DNA of 57,778 nucleotides from Hydrogenophaga sp. (lineage in GTDB: Bacteria; Pseudomonadota; Gammaproteobacteria; Burkholderiales; Burkholderiaceae_C), in contig NZ_WVZN01000032.1 in the NCBI RefSeq assembly GCF_011772445.1, positions 15,681 to 73,458 of the forward strand, read 5' to 3'. The position numbers and the translations under genes were made by a program. The notes under the pieces were generated by a model. The model was not told the origin of the DNA. It saw nothing but the letters and a program-made list of their open reading frames with translations, and ran no database searches. Shown here in pieces: positions 1 to 9,311 of this stretch; positions within the stretch are counted from its first letter, which is position 1; the number at the start of each line of letters is the position of its first letter.

Positions 1-141
1 CGCGCCCACCTGCACACGCTGAAGCACCTGGCCCCGTGCACCGAGCGCGCTCGGCGCGCTGGCCGGACCGCCGCGCGTGGCGTCCGGGGACGCGGCCTGG
101 CCGTGGACCACGAACACGATGGGGGGGCGGTCGACGCTCAT
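1..141 (-). CDS. Unknown protein, N-terminal 47 codons only
   Basis: The first 47 codons of a minus-strand gene that runs off the left edge. Its ATG (141-139) overlaps the amidase stop codon as ATGA, and the purine-rich GGAGGTGAA just upstream is a good ribosome binding site, so it is very likely the third gene of the caspase-amidase operon. The start reads MSVDRPPIVFVVHG. The hydrophobic IVFVVHG strand followed by a glycine is how several alpha/beta folds begin, but there is too little sequence to assign a family. No signal peptide is seen. Confidence 0.6.
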   Translation of the reverse strand, partial: MSVDRPPIVFVVHGQAASPDATRGGPASAPSALGARGQVLQRVQVGA

Positions 142-1094
142 GGATTCACCTCCGTGTGGCTCGCCCGCCCCCGGCCAGCGGTGCTGCGGGGGAGGGCGGC
201 CCCGGGCGCCGGTCGACGCGCCGCCGTGGCCACGGGCGCTTGCCGCTGCGACCGGTGCAGCACCCCAGGCCCCGAGCGCGGCACCGCCAGGCGCTCGATG
301 AAGTCGTTGCAGACCCAGCCTTCCAGGTCGGTCTCGCCGACCACCGCCACGCGGCTCCAGCGGTCCAGCGGCTCCAGCAGGATCAGCTCGGTCCCGCGCC
401 GCAGCGCGGTGCCCAGCGCGGCGTGCTCGGCGCCCGGTCCGCCGCGGATGTTCAGCTTCGTGGCGGTGACCACCCAGCGCGGCGGCGCGTCGCTCCCGCG
501 CCCCAGCGCACGGCCGCGCACGGCGGCCAGCGGAAACGCGGGGCCCGGGTCCAGCTTGCGCCCGCGCGCCACGTCCTCGTGGCCCAGCACGTCCTCCAGG
601 TCGTAGTGCGCCACCAGCAGCTCGCACAGCTCCAGCGCGCGCCCGATCTGCGCTTCGGTGTAGTGGTGCCAGGGCCGCAGGCCGCCGCCGTGCTTGTGCT
701 CGGCCAGCACCACCTCGTCCTCGGGGTAGGCCCGGCCGAACCAGGACACGCAGCGATCGCCTTCGCGGTGCAGCAGGCCGGCGTTGTCCATCTCGATGCC
801 GATGGCCACCGGGTTGAGGCCATTGACACCGGCCCACTGGCTCACGCCCGCATGCCAGGTGACCAGGTTGAAGTCGGCCAGTTGCACGATGCGCCCGTCG
901 CGCCCGAGCACGAGGTGGGCGGAGGCATTGCCTTGCGGCTTGCGCGCGCACAGCGAACGCACGGCGCTGTCGGTGTCGCGCCCCGCCGTGTAGTGCAGCA
1001 CCAGGAAGCGCGGACGCAGCGTCCCGCCGGTATTGGGCGTCGCCTGGTGGCTCACGCCCGGCCCGCTCAGCCGGTGGTTGGCGATCTTGAGCAT
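138..1094 (-). CDS. N-acetylmuramoyl-L-alanine amidase (Amidase_2/PGRP type) with C-terminal SH3-like domain
   Basis: A 318-residue zinc amidase predicted to cut the MurNAc-L-alanine bond of peptidoglycan. The Amidase_2 fold spans about residues 25-190. Likely zinc ligands are H34 (LHYTAG), H172 (LGHEDV) and D182 (LDPG), with E101 (GIEMDN) in the catalytic-glutamate position, as in the AmiD group. Residues about 206-270 resemble a bacterial SH3 domain (LNIRGGPG, WVCNDFI). The last 45 residues are Arg/Pro-rich. The N-terminus (MLKIANHRLSG) is not a signal peptide, so export is unexplained. The start has a GAGGAG site 5 bases upstream. It lies 57 bases after the caspase-like gene and overlaps the next gene by 4 bases. 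The family call is firm; the role is unknown. Confidence 0.85.
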   Translation of the reverse strand: MLKIANHRLSGPGVSHQATPNTGGTLRPRFLVLHYTAGRDTDSAVRSLCARKPQGNASAHLVLGRDGRIVQLADFNLVTWHAGVSQWAGVNGLNPVAIGIEMDNAGLLHREGDRCVSWFGRAYPEDEVVLAEHKHGGGLRPWHHYTEAQIGRALELCELLVAHYDLEDVLGHEDVARGRKLDPGPAFPLAAVRGRALGRGSDAPPRWVVTATKLNIRGGPGAEHAALGTALRRGTELILLEPLDRWSRVAVVGETDLEGWVCNDFIERLAVPRSGPGVLHRSQRQAPVATAARRPAPGAALPRSTAGRGRASHTEVNP

Positions 1095-1151
1095 CTCGGC
1101 TCCTCGGACGAGAGGGGCACGCTGGAAAGGCGGTCGTGCCCGGACCGCTGG

Positions 1152-2060
1152 TTACACCGTAAAGGGCGTCTGTTGCAGGAATCCGGCCGCCGGGCCGAGC
1201 GTGAACAGATTGGGTGACTGCGTGGCCGGCAGGCCCGCGCGCACCAGCGCGTGCAGACGCGCATGGCTGCCCTTGAAGCGGCCGTCGTTCCACACGCGCA
1301 GCAGTTGGCCGGTGAAGGCGCCGTTGTGGTCGCCGTCCATGGAGAACTGGTTGTCCTGGCAGCCCGAGATCAGGATGACGGCGGGCTTGAAGTCCTTGAC
1401 GATGGCGCTGAGGCGCTGGCTCACGGCGACATTGGCCAGCGCCGTGTCGGGGTCCACCGGTGCGGCGCTGGCGGCCTTGGCCACGTCCCGCTGCAGGTCG
1501 TCGTAGAAGGCGCGGTGCGCCTGGTACACGCGGCGGGCGATGTCGCGCGGCATCTGGCGCGGACGGCCATTGGCCAGGGCCGGATCGGGCGCGCGCGTGA
1601 CGGTGCCGCTGTGGCAACTGTCGGACAGCACCAGCACGCGCACGCCCTGGCCAAAGCGGCTCAGTTCCAGGTACAGCTCGTCGTCGATGAACTGGCCGTC
1701 GTACAGGCACCAGGTTTCGTCGAGCTTGTCGTCCTCCTCGTCCTGGTCGCCGGTCACGTCGTCGACCTGACCCCCGTGGCCGGAGAACGTCAGCAGGAAC
1801 AGATCGCCCGCCACGAGTGCCTTGGCGGCGGCGCGCAAGGCGCGCAGCACGTTGCGGCGCGTGGCCTTGGGGGTGATGAGCAGGCTGGCCTTCAGGCCGC
1901 GGGCGACGGCCAATGCGGCCATGTCATGGGCGTCGGCCTCGCAGGCCGCCAGCGGCCCGGTCCAGCCTTCGTAGGCATCGGCGCTCACCTCGTTGATGCC
2001 GATGTGCAGCGACAGTCCCCGGGGGGCGCCGCCGCTGTCCGCCTTGCCCTTCTTCGTCAT
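1152..2060 (-). CDS. Caspase-family (peptidase C14) protein, metacaspase-like
   Basis: A 302-residue caspase-fold protein. The catalytic dyad is visible as H95 in FSGHGG and C149 in [20 protein letters not shown] near residues 21-33 is the usual first strand region, and the acidic stretch DQDEEDD before the catalytic Cys is typical of metacaspases that cleave after basic residues. The ATG at 2060 was chosen because GGAGGG lies 6 bases upstream; an in-frame start 69 bases earlier has no comparable site. No signal peptide or membrane segment is seen. It is the first gene of a minus-strand set with an amidase and an unknown protein, suggesting a stress, cell-wall or conflict function. Substrate and activation mechanism cannot be read from the sequence. 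Confidence 0.88.
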   Translation of the reverse strand: MTKKGKADSGGAPRGLSLHIGINEVSADAYEGWTGPLAACEADAHDMAALAVARGLKASLLITPKATRRNVLRALRAAAKALVAGDLFLLTFSGHGGQVDDVTGDQDEEDDKLDETWCLYDGQFIDDELYLELSRFGQGVRVLVLSDSCHSGTVTRAPDPALANGRPRQMPRDIARRVYQAHRAFYDDLQRDVAKAASAAPVDPDTALANVAVSQRLSAIVKDFKPAVILISGCQDNQFSMDGDHNGAFTGQLLRVWNDGRFKGSHARLHALVRAGLPATQSPNLFTLGPAAGFLQQTPFTV

Positions 2061-2192
2061 GGCACCCTCCAGGGGTAACAATCCGTGAAACGCCGCACGG
2101 ATTCTGGGAGGGCACCACAGGCGCGTCAATCGCGGGGGTCGCGCCGCTCCCCCAACTGAGGGAGGCGGGCCGCGGCGATCCGCCGGGGGCCA

Positions 2193-3014
2193 TCAATATT
2201 CCAGGCGCTCGGGCCGCAGCTCCTGCAGGATGGTGGTGGCGATCTCCTCGATCGACTTGGTGGTGGTGGACAGCCAGCGGATGCCTTCGCGGCGCATCAT
2301 GGCCTCGGCCTCGGCCACCTCGTTGCGGCAGTTCTCCAGGTCGGCGTAGCGCGAATTGGGGCGGCGCTCGTTGCGGATCTCGCTCAGGCGGTCGGGCGCG
2401 ATGGTCAGGCCGAAGAGCTTCTTGCGGTGCGCCACCAGGGCCGGCGGCAGCTTGCGGCGTTCGAAGTCTTCGGGGATCAGGGGGTAGTTGGATGCCTTCA
2501 GGCCGTACTGCATGGCCAGGTAGAGCGAGGTCGGCGTCTTGCCGCTGCGGCTCACGCCCACCAGGATCACGTCGGCGCTCTCCAGGTCCTTGTCGCTCTG
2601 GCCATCGTCGTGCGCCAGCGAGTAGTTGATGGCCTCGATGCGGTCGTGGTAGGCCTTGCTCTTGGAGGCATCGGAGAAGCGGCCCACGCGGTGGTTGCTC
2701 TTGATGCCAAGCTCTTCCTCCAGCGGTTGAACGAAGGTGCCGAACATGTCGAGCAGCATGCCGCGGCAGTGGTGCTGGAAGACGTCGAGCACCTCGTCGT
2801 TGACCACGGTGGTGAACACCAGCGGGCGCTTGCCCTCCACTTCGGCGGTGTGGTTGATCTGGCGCACGGCCTGGTGGGCCTTGTCCACGCTGTCCAGGAA
2901 GGGCAGTCGCACCCGGCGCACCGTGGCCTCGAACTGGGCGAGGATGGCGTTACCGAAGGTTTCGGCGGTGATGCCGGTGCCGTCGGAGACGAAGAAAACC
3001 GTTCTGAGGGACAT
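2193..3014 (-). CDS. ppsR: Phosphoenolpyruvate synthase regulatory protein (PSRP, DUF299)
   Basis: A 273-residue bifunctional kinase/pyrophosphorylase that, in this family, inactivates PEP synthase by ADP-dependent phosphorylation of a threonine and reactivates it by phosphorolysis. The P-loop-like motif GVSRSGKT (residues 153-160) and the opening [12 protein letters not shown] are diagnostic. It is divergent from ppsA, its target, across about 160 bases, a classic arrangement. The start ATG at 3014 has a short purine stretch upstream. Length is normal for the family. Confidence 0.95.
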   Translation of the reverse strand: MSLRTVFFVSDGTGITAETFGNAILAQFEATVRRVRLPFLDSVDKAHQAVRQINHTAEVEGKRPLVFTTVVNDEVLDVFQHHCRGMLLDMFGTFVQPLEEELGIKSNHRVGRFSDASKSKAYHDRIEAINYSLAHDDGQSDKDLESADVILVGVSRSGKTPTSLYLAMQYGLKASNYPLIPEDFERRKLPPALVAHRKKLFGLTIAPDRLSEIRNERRPNSRYADLENCRNEVAEAEAMMRREGIRWLSTTTKSIEEIATTILQELRPERLEY

Positions 3015-3174
3015 GGGAGGGCGTCCTTACAATCCGCTGCTGTTGCGTGGCGGGCCATTATCCGGGCCACGCCGCCCCCCGATTTCCGCCTTGCCCGGTG
3101 GCCGACCCACAACAGAAGCACAGGTCACACGCTGGCGCATGGACCCCCGGTTTTTCAACCTCAGGAGTTTTTCC

Positions 3175-5586
3175 ATGTCCAACCTGTTCGAGCCGACCGC
3201 CCTGGTCGTGCCCTTCGAAAAGCTGCGAATGAGCGACGTCGAGTCGGTCGGCGGCAAGAACGCCAGCCTCGGCGAGATGATTTCGCAGCTGCCCAGCGGC
3301 GTGAAGGTGCCCACGGGTTTTGCCACCACGGCGCACGCCTTCCGGGAATTCCTCAAGCACGATGGCCTGGCCGACCGCATCAACGCCCGCCTGGGCTCGC
3401 TCGACACCGAGGACGTGCGCGCCCTGGCCGCGGCCGGCGCCGAGATCCGCGGCTGGGTCGAGGCCCAGCCGTTCCCGGCCGATCTGGAACAGGCCATCCG
3501 CGCGGCGTTCATCACCCTGAGCGAAGGCAATGACAAGGCCTCGTTCGCGGTGCGCTCCTCCGCCACCGCCGAGGACCTGCCCGACGCGTCCTTCGCCGGC
3601 CAGCAGGAGACCTTCCTCAACGTGGTCGGCATCGACGAGGTGCTGCACAAGATGAAGGAGGTCTTCGCCAGCCTCTACAACGACCGCGCCATCAGCTACC
3701 GCGTGCACAAGGGTTTCGCCCACGCCGACGTGGCGCTGTCGGCCGGCGTGCAGCGCATGGTGCGCTCCGACCTGGGCGCGGCCGGCGTGATGTTCACCAT
3801 CGACACCGAGAGCGGCTTCTCCGACGTGGTCTTCATCACCAGCAGCTACGGCCTGGGCGAGACGGTGGTGCAGGGCGCGGTGAACCCCGACGAGTTCTAC
3901 GTGCACAAGCCCATGCTCAAGGCGGGCAAGCGCGCGCTGATCCGCCGCAACCTGGGCAGCAAGCTGATCCAGATGGTGTTCAGCACGGCCGAGGAGAAGG
4001 CCGCGGAAGGCCCGCTCAAGGGCAAGCTGGTGAAGACCGTGGACGTGCCGGTGGAGCAGCGCAACCGCTACAGCCTGAGCGACGCCGACGTGGCGCAACT
4101 GGCGCAATACGCGCTGGTGATCGAGCAGCACTACGGCCGGCCCATGGACATCGAGTGGGGCAAGGACGGCACCGACGGCCAGATCTACATCCTGCAGGCC
4201 CGCCCCGAGACGGTGAAGAGCCAGGGCGCGGGCAAGACCGAGGTGCGCTACAAGCTCAAGGGCAAGGGCGCGGTGCTGGCCAGCGGCCGGGCCATCGGGC
4301 AGAAGGTGGGCACGGGCCCGGTGCGCCTGGTGCACAGCATCAGCGAGATGGACAAGGTACAGCCCGGCGACGTGCTCGTCACCGACATGACCGACCCCGA
4401 CTGGGAGCCGGTGATGAAGCGCGCCAGCGCCATCGTCACCAACCGCGGCGGGCGCACCTGCCACGCGGCCATCATCGCGCGCGAACTCGGCATCCCCGCC
4501 GTGGTGGGCTGCGGCGACGCCACCGAGTTGTTGAAGGACGGCACCCTCGTCACCGTGAGCTGCGCCGAGGGCGACACCGGCAACATCTACGACGGCCTGC
4601 TCGAGACCGAGGTGACCGAAGTCAAGCGCGGCGAGATGCCCGATCTCGACGTCAAGATCATGATGAACGTGGGCAACCCGCAGCTCGCCTTCGACTTCGC
4701 GCAGATCCCCAACGGCGGCGTGGGCCTGGCGCGGCTCGAGTTCATCATCAACAACAACATCGGCGTGCACCCCAAGGCCATCCTCGACTACCCGCAGATC
4801 GACGCCGATCTGAAGAAGGCGGTCGAGTCGGTGGCGCGGGGCCACGCCTCGCCGCGCGCGTTCTACGTCGACAAGGTCGCCGAAGGCGTGGCCACCATCG
4901 CGGCGGCCTTCTGGCCCAAGCCGGTGATCGTTCGCCTGTCGGACTTCAAGAGCAACGAGTACCGCAAGCTCGTGGGCGGCTCGCGCTACGAGCCCGACGA
5001 AGAGAACCCCATGCTGGGTTTCCGCGGTGCGGCGCGCTACATCAGCCACGACTTCGCCGAGGCTTTCGCCATGGAGTGCGAGGCGCTCAAGCGCGTGCGC
5101 GAGGACATGGGCCTGACCAACGTGCAGGTCATGGTGCCCTTCGTGCGCACGCTGGCGCAGGCGCAGCGCGTGACCGAGCTGCTGGCGGCCAAGGGCTTGA
5201 AGCGCGGCGAGAACGGCCTGCAGCTCATCATGATGTGCGAGATCCCCAGCAACGCCGTGCTCGCCGAGGACTTCCTGCAGTACTTCGACGGCTTCTCCAT
5301 CGGCTCGAACGACCTCACCCAGCTCACTCTGGGCCTGGACCGCGACTCGGGCCTGGAGCTGCTGGCGCACGACTTCGACGAGCGCGACCCGGCCGTGCGC
5401 GCGCTGCTCAAGCTCGCCATCGGCGCCTGCAAGGCCGAAGGCAAGTACGTGGGCATCTGCGGCCAGGGCCCCAGCGACCACCCCGACTTCGCGCAATGGC
5501 TGCGCGACGAGGGCATCAGCTCGATCTCGCTCAACCCCGACACGGTGGTCGACACCTGGCAACTGCTGGCGCAGCCCGGGGCCTGA
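3175..5586 (+). CDS. ppsA: Phosphoenolpyruvate synthase (pyruvate, water dikinase)
   Basis: An 803-residue enzyme converting pyruvate, ATP and water to PEP, AMP and phosphate, used in gluconeogenesis. Domain order is the N-terminal ATP-grasp ([10 protein letters not shown] near residues 25-34), the phosphohistidine swivel domain with catalytic H430 in GGRTCHAAI, and the C-terminal PEP/pyruvate barrel ([22 protein letters not shown]). The start at 3175 is supported by CAGGAG about 8 bases upstream and by the conserved N-terminus; longer in-frame extensions run into ppsR leader sequence. The threonine just before the catalytic His is where PpsR would act. A strong terminator follows. Confidence 0.97.
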   Translation: MSNLFEPTALVVPFEKLRMSDVESVGGKNASLGEMISQLPSGVKVPTGFATTAHAFREFLKHDGLADRINARLGSLDTEDVRALAAAGAEIRGWVEAQPFPADLEQAIRAAFITLSEGNDKASFAVRSSATAEDLPDASFAGQQETFLNVVGIDEVLHKMKEVFASLYNDRAISYRVHKGFAHADVALSAGVQRMVRSDLGAAGVMFTIDTESGFSDVVFITSSYGLGETVVQGAVNPDEFYVHKPMLKAGKRALIRRNLGSKLIQMVFSTAEEKAAEGPLKGKLVKTVDVPVEQRNRYSLSDADVAQLAQYALVIEQHYGRPMDIEWGKDGTDGQIYILQARPETVKSQGAGKTEVRYKLKGKGAVLASGRAIGQKVGTGPVRLVHSISEMDKVQPGDVLVTDMTDPDWEPVMKRASAIVTNRGGRTCHAAIIARELGIPAVVGCGDATELLKDGTLVTVSCAEGDTGNIYDGLLETEVTEVKRGEMPDLDVKIMMNVGNPQLAFDFAQIPNGGVGLARLEFIINNNIGVHPKAILDYPQIDADLKKAVESVARGHASPRAFYVDKVAEGVATIAAAFWPKPVIVRLSDFKSNEYRKLVGGSRYEPDEENPMLGFRGAARYISHDFAEAFAMECEALKRVREDMGLTNVQVMVPFVRTLAQAQRVTELLAAKGLKRGENGLQLIMMCEIPSNAVLAEDFLQYFDGFSIGSNDLTQLTLGLDRDSGLELLAHDFDERDPAVRALLKLAIGACKAEGKYVGICGQGPSDHPDFAQWLRDEGISSISLNPDTVVDTWQLLAQPGA

Positions 5587-5610
5587 GGTCTTCGGTATTC
5601 ACCAAGACAA

Positions 5611-5635
5611 CGGCCGGGGAGACCCGGCCGTTTTT
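5611..5635 (+). terminator. Rho-independent terminator of ppsA
   Basis: A perfect 8-bp stem CGGCCGGG/CCCGGCCG with a GAGA loop is followed by five Ts, 24 bases after the ppsA stop codon. Confidence 0.92.
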
Positions 5636-5770
5636 CATTGCGCCGCAGCGAAGCACCCACGGGAAAACCCCGAGAGGGTTTGACCTGCCTGGGCGCCTTG
5701 TCTGACACCTTTGTAAGAAGGCGGTAAGTTGCCCGCCCAGAATCGCGGCAAATCAAGGCACACCCTTCGC

Positions 5771-6070
5771 ATGCTGCTGCTTCTCTCCGCCCTCAAGCTG
5801 ATCTTCGAGATCGCGCTCATGTCGCTGTTCGGCCAGTGGGTGCTGGGTCTGCTCGCTGGCGCCAAGCGAGACACCAATCTCTTCTATCAGATCCTCGCGC
5901 AGGTGGGCCGGCCCTTCGTGGTGATGGCGCGCTTCATCTCGCCGCGCAGCATCGTGCTTGACCGCCACGTGCCGCTCGTGGCCTTTCTCGTGCTGGCCTT
6001 TGCCTGGATCGTGGTGACCGCGCTGCGCATCAACCACTGCATCCACATCGGCGTGGAGTTGTGCAAATGA
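5771..6070 (+). CDS. Small inner-membrane protein of unknown function
   Basis: A 99-residue protein with two clear hydrophobic segments (about residues 1-30 and 70-90), starting MLLLLSALKLIFEIAL. The middle is amphipathic (FYQILAQVGRPFVVMARFISP). An upstream in-frame start would add 14 polar residues; the ATG at 5771 puts the membrane segment at the N-terminus and is preferred. Its TGA overlaps the ATG of the next gene (ATGA), so the two are probably cotranslated. No known function is recognised. Confidence 0.75.
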   Translation: MLLLLSALKLIFEIALMSLFGQWVLGLLAGAKRDTNLFYQILAQVGRPFVVMARFISPRSIVLDRHVPLVAFLVLAFAWIVVTALRINHCIHIGVELCK

Positions 6071-6642
6071 CGGGTGCGCTCAATCGCTGGTTCCTTCGCC
6101 TGCAGATCAAGTCGCTGCTGGTGTTCAACCGGCGCCAGGCGGCGCTGGATCGCGTGGACAGCCTGCTGGCCATCGACCCGGACGACGCCTACGCCTGGGC
6201 CACGCGCGCGCACGTGCTGGCGGAGCAGGGCGACAAGGCCGGTGCGGCGCAGGCGCTCGAACGCCTCGTGAACCTGCAGCCGCGACACGCGGCGGGCTGG
6301 TTCAACCTCGGCTTCCTGCGCGAGGACCTGGGCCGCATCGACGAGGCCGAGGCCGCGTTTCGCCAGGCCATCGCCCTCGACGACACATTCGACCGGGCCT
6401 GGTACGGCCTGGCCCTGTGCCTGATCCGCCAGCGCCGTTTCGACGACGCCGTGGTGGCCCTCAAGCGCAACACCGAACTGCAGCCCATGAGCCCGTACGG
6501 CTGGTACCAGCTGGCGCGGGTCCATGTCGACCGGCAAGAGCCCGAGGAGGCGGCGAAGATCATTCGCCACCTTCGAAAGTTCGAGCCCAAGGTGGCCGCT
6601 CAGCTGGAGCGCGAAACCGGTCTGGGGAAATCCCCGGCTTGA
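6067..6642 (+). CDS. Tetratricopeptide-repeat protein
   Basis: A 191-residue protein made almost entirely of TPR helices, about four repeats, with recognisable segments such as DAYAWATRAHVLAEQGD, AGWFNLGFLREDLGRIDEA and DRAWYGLALCLIRQRRFDDA. TPR proteins act as protein-binding scaffolds. The N-terminus (LNRWFLRLQIKSLLVFN) is amphipathic rather than a clear signal peptide. The ATG at 6067 overlaps the upstream stop; a GTG two codons earlier is possible. Coupling to the small membrane protein suggests that the pair works at the inner membrane, which is inference. Confidence 0.85.
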   Translation: MTGALNRWFLRLQIKSLLVFNRRQAALDRVDSLLAIDPDDAYAWATRAHVLAEQGDKAGAAQALERLVNLQPRHAAGWFNLGFLREDLGRIDEAEAAFRQAIALDDTFDRAWYGLALCLIRQRRFDDAVVALKRNTELQPMSPYGWYQLARVHVDRQEPEEAAKIIRHLRKFEPKVAAQLERETGLGKSPA

Positions 6643-6674
6643 AGCGCGCTGCCGCCGAGCGGCTGAGCAAAAGG

Positions 6675-6750
6675 GGTGCCGGGCGCGAGCCCGGTGCCGA
6701 GAACACGGACCGGTTGCAGGCCGCCATGAGGAGACGGTGGTGTCCGTGAC
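6675..6750 (+). promoter_or_regulatory. Structured 5' leader of the symporter pair, class unknown
   Basis: Two stacked inverted repeats lie between the TPR gene and the symporter genes. The first is a 10-bp stem (6675-6684 with 6689-6698, two G-U pairs) closed by a GCGA tetraloop. The second pairs CACGGAC (6704-6710) with GTCCGTG (6742-6748) around an inner CCGCC/GGTGG stem. The start of the next gene lies about 40 bases downstream. This could be a regulatory RNA leader or an attenuator. It does not match a riboswitch class I can name. Confidence 0.4.
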
Positions 6751-6786
6751 GTGCCCGAGAGGGTCTTGTTGATGGAGGTCGACGCG

Positions 6787-7047
6787 ATGCAATTGTCTGA
6801 GAAGCACCGCCACTACTGGCGGAAGAACCTCAACATCACGGCCATATTGCTTGCAATCTGGTTCTTCGTGACGTTCGTGGTGGGCTACTTCGCCCGGGAT
6901 CTGAACTTCAACTTCTTCGGTTGGCCGTTCAGCTTCTGGGTTGGCGCGCAGGGGGCTCTGGTGGTCTACGTGGCCATCATCGGCTTCTATGCCTGGTACA
7001 TGAACAAGCTCGACATCGAACACGGTGTCGACGAAGCCGAGGAGTGA
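6787..7047 (+). CDS. DUF4212 small subunit of a sodium:solute symporter
   Basis: An 86-residue protein with two transmembrane helices (about residues 20-42 and 50-78) and the family pattern HRHYWRKNL, FNFFGWPFSFW and VYVAIIGFYAWYMN. Such small proteins are always paired with a VC_2705-type sodium:solute symporter, and here the partner starts 3 bases downstream. The ATG at 6787 was chosen because GGAGGT ends 7 bases upstream, whereas the earlier in-frame starts have no such site. It probably assists assembly or activity of the transporter. Confidence 0.9.
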   Translation: MQLSEKHRHYWRKNLNITAILLAIWFFVTFVVGYFARDLNFNFFGWPFSFWVGAQGALVVYVAIIGFYAWYMNKLDIEHGVDEAEE

Positions 7048-7050
7048 ACC

Positions 7051-9165
7051 ATGGCAGGCATGTTTGAAACCGGCGCCGCCGGCGGTGCAGGCTCCAACGC
7101 TGCATTCAAGAAGCAGCTCAACAAGGTCTACAAGTGGTACACGGGCGGCTTCTTCGTCTTCGTGGTCGCCCTGGCCATCTTCGAACAACTCGGGCTGTCG
7201 CGCGAGTGGATCGGCTTCATCTTCCTGATCGCCACGATCGCGCTCTATGCGGGCATCGGCATCATGAGCCGCACCACCGACGCGGCGGAGTACTACGTGG
7301 CCGGGCGCCGCGTGCCAGCCGTCTACAACGGCATGGCCACCGGTGCCGACTGGATGTCGGCCGCGTCCTTCATCGGCATGGCCGGCACGCTGTACCTCTC
7401 GGGCTACGGCGGCCTGGCCTTCATCATGGGCTGGACGGGCGGCTATTGCCTGGTGGCGCTGTTCCTGGCGCCGTACCTGCGCAAGTTCGGGCAGTTCACC
7501 ATCCCCGACTTCCTGGGTGAGCGCTACGGCGGCAACCTGCCGCGTTTCCTTGGCATCTTCGCCGCCATCCTCTGCTCCTTCACCTACGTGGTGGCGCAGA
7601 TCTACGGCGTGGGCATCATCACCGCGCGCCTGACCGGCGTGGCCTTCGAGCTCGGGGTCTTCCTGGGCCTCGGCGGCATTCTGGTGTGCTCGTTCCTGGG
7701 CGGCATGCGCGCGGTCACCTGGACGCAGGTGGCCCAGTACATCATCCTGATCATTGCCTACATGATCCCGGTGGTGTGGCTGTCGGTGAAGCAGACCAGC
7801 GTGCCGGTGCCGCAGGCGATCTATGGTCAGCAACTGCTCAAGGTCACCGAAGCCGAGAAGCGCCTGATCAACGATCCGAAGGAGCTCGAAGTGCGCGGCG
7901 TGTTCCAGGCGCGCTCCGACGCGCTGGCCGCGAAGCTGAAGGATCCGGCCGCCGCCCTGGCCGCCGACAAGGCCGCTGCCGACAAGAAGCTGGCCGACCT
8001 GCGCGCCGCCAATGCGCCGAGCGCCGAGATCGCCGCCGCCGAGAAGGCCGTGGCCGACATGCCCAAGGACGAAGCCGCCGCGAAGGCCGCCTGGACCAAG
8101 GCCAAGGCCGCCGCCGACGCCAAGACCAAGCCGCTCAACGGCATGCCACGCCATGCGCAGCAGTACGCGGGCGATCCGAACGGGGACGCCGCGGCGCAGA
8201 AGACCTTCGACGAATCGCGCCGCAACTTCCTCGCGCTCATCTTCTGCCTGATGGTGGGCACCGCCGCCTTGCCGCACATCCTGATGCGCTACTACACGGT
8301 GCCCAGCGTGAAGGAAGCCCGCGCCTCGGTGACCTGGTCGCTGTTCTTCATCTTCCTGCTGTACTTCACGGCGCCTGCGCTGGCGGTGCTGGTCAAGTTC
8401 GAGGTGTTCACGTCACTCGTGGGCACACCGTTCAACAACCTGCCTGAATGGATCGCGGCCTGGAACCGCGTCGATCCCGGATTGCTCTCGGTGACCGACG
8501 TCAACAAGGACGGCATCCTGCAGCTCAACGAGATGAGCATCGGCGGCGACATCATCGTGCTGGCAACCCCGGCCATCGGTGGCCTGCCGTACGTGATCTC
8601 GGGCCTGGTGGCGGCCGGCGGTCTCGCCGCGGCGCTGTCCACCGCCGACGGCCTGCTGCTGGCCATCGCCAACGCGCTGTCGCACGACCTGTACTACAAG
8701 ATGATCGACCCCAACGCCTCGACGGCGCGCCGCGTCACGATCTCCAAGACGCTGCTGCTGGTCGTGGCCCTGTGCGCCGCCTATGTGGCGGCCCAGAAGC
8801 CGGCCGACATCCTGTTCCTGGTTTCCGCGGCCTTCTCGTTCGCGGCGGCGGCGTTCTTCCCGGCCCTGGTGCTCGGCATCTTCTGGAAGCGCGCCACCGG
8901 CATCGCCGCCTCGCTGGGCATGATCGCCGGCCTGGGCGTGACCTTCTACTACATGGCCACGACCCAGCCCTGGCTGCGCTCGGTGTTCGGTGTCACCTCG
9001 CCGATCGAGCTGTGGTGGGGCATCCAGCCGATCTCCGCCGGCCTGTTCGGCGTGCCGATCGGCTTCGCCGTGATCATCCTGGTCAGCCTGGTGACCCCGG
9101 CGCCGAACAAGAAGATCCAGGAGCTGGTGGAGCACGTGCGCTACCCCAACCTGCGGGCCGCATGA
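7051..9165 (+). CDS. Sodium:solute symporter (VC_2705 subfamily, acetate permease-like) with hydrophilic insert
   Basis: A 704-residue SSS-family transporter, most like cation/acetate symporters (ActP group). N-terminal helices include the conserved YYVAGRRVPAVYNGMATGADWMSAASFIG region. Two things are unusual. Residues about 251-388 form a long Ala/Lys/Asp-rich, helical, non-membrane insert between transmembrane helices. Residues 483-494 (DVNKDGILQLNE) match a canonical EF-hand calcium loop. The conserved sodium-site region AAALSTADGLLLAIANALSHD follows. The DUF4212 subunit lies directly upstream. The substrate is probably a short carboxylate, but this is not proven by the sequence. Confidence 0.88.
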   Translation: MAGMFETGAAGGAGSNAAFKKQLNKVYKWYTGGFFVFVVALAIFEQLGLSREWIGFIFLIATIALYAGIGIMSRTTDAAEYYVAGRRVPAVYNGMATGADWMSAASFIGMAGTLYLSGYGGLAFIMGWTGGYCLVALFLAPYLRKFGQFTIPDFLGERYGGNLPRFLGIFAAILCSFTYVVAQIYGVGIITARLTGVAFELGVFLGLGGILVCSFLGGMRAVTWTQVAQYIILIIAYMIPVVWLSVKQTSVPVPQAIYGQQLLKVTEAEKRLINDPKELEVRGVFQARSDALAAKLKDPAAALAADKAAADKKLADLRAANAPSAEIAAAEKAVADMPKDEAAAKAAWTKAKAAADAKTKPLNGMPRHAQQYAGDPNGDAAAQKTFDESRRNFLALIFCLMVGTAALPHILMRYYTVPSVKEARASVTWSLFFIFLLYFTAPALAVLVKFEVFTSLVGTPFNNLPEWIAAWNRVDPGLLSVTDVNKDGILQLNEMSIGGDIIVLATPAIGGLPYVISGLVAAGGLAAALSTADGLLLAIANALSHDLYYKMIDPNASTARRVTISKTLLLVVALCAAYVAAQKPADILFLVSAAFSFAAAAFFPALVLGIFWKRATGIAASLGMIAGLGVTFYYMATTQPWLRSVFGVTSPIELWWGIQPISAGLFGVPIGFAVIILVSLVTPAPNKKIQELVEHVRYPNLRAA

Positions 9166-9211
9166 TCGGCGCCTGAGAGGCCTTTCACCCGCCCGAGGCG
9201 GGTGACTCCAC

Positions 9212-9250
9212 GGCCCGGACCACCGCAAGGTGGCCCGGGCCTTTCACTTT
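9212..9250 (+). terminator. Rho-independent terminator after the symporter
   Basis: A GGCCCGG/CCGGGCC outer stem (9212-9218, 9235-9241) with an inner CCACC/GGTGG helix and GCAA loop is followed by a T-rich stretch. A second small hairpin (CACCCGCC/GGCGGGTG) lies just upstream at 9187-9204. Confidence 0.85.
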
Positions 9251-9252
9251 TG

Positions 9253-9258
9253 TATAAT
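9253..9258 (+). promoter_or_regulatory. Probable -10 box of the rpsF operon
   Basis: A perfect TATAAT sits about 100 bases before rpsF, directly after the symporter terminator. No convincing -35 hexamer is visible at 17 bases, since that region is terminator stem. Confidence 0.55.
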
Positions 9259-9311
9259 CGCGGGCTTGCCTTGCTGCACCCCTGCTGACGCCTGGGGGCA
9301 GCTGTCAACCT

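Noticed and set aside
6673..6702. Resemblance to the THI box of a TPP riboswitch (GGGGTGC ... CGAGA)
   Set aside because: The second half of the TPP aptamer (CCTGATC ... GGGA type segments) is missing, and the downstream genes are not thiamine-related.
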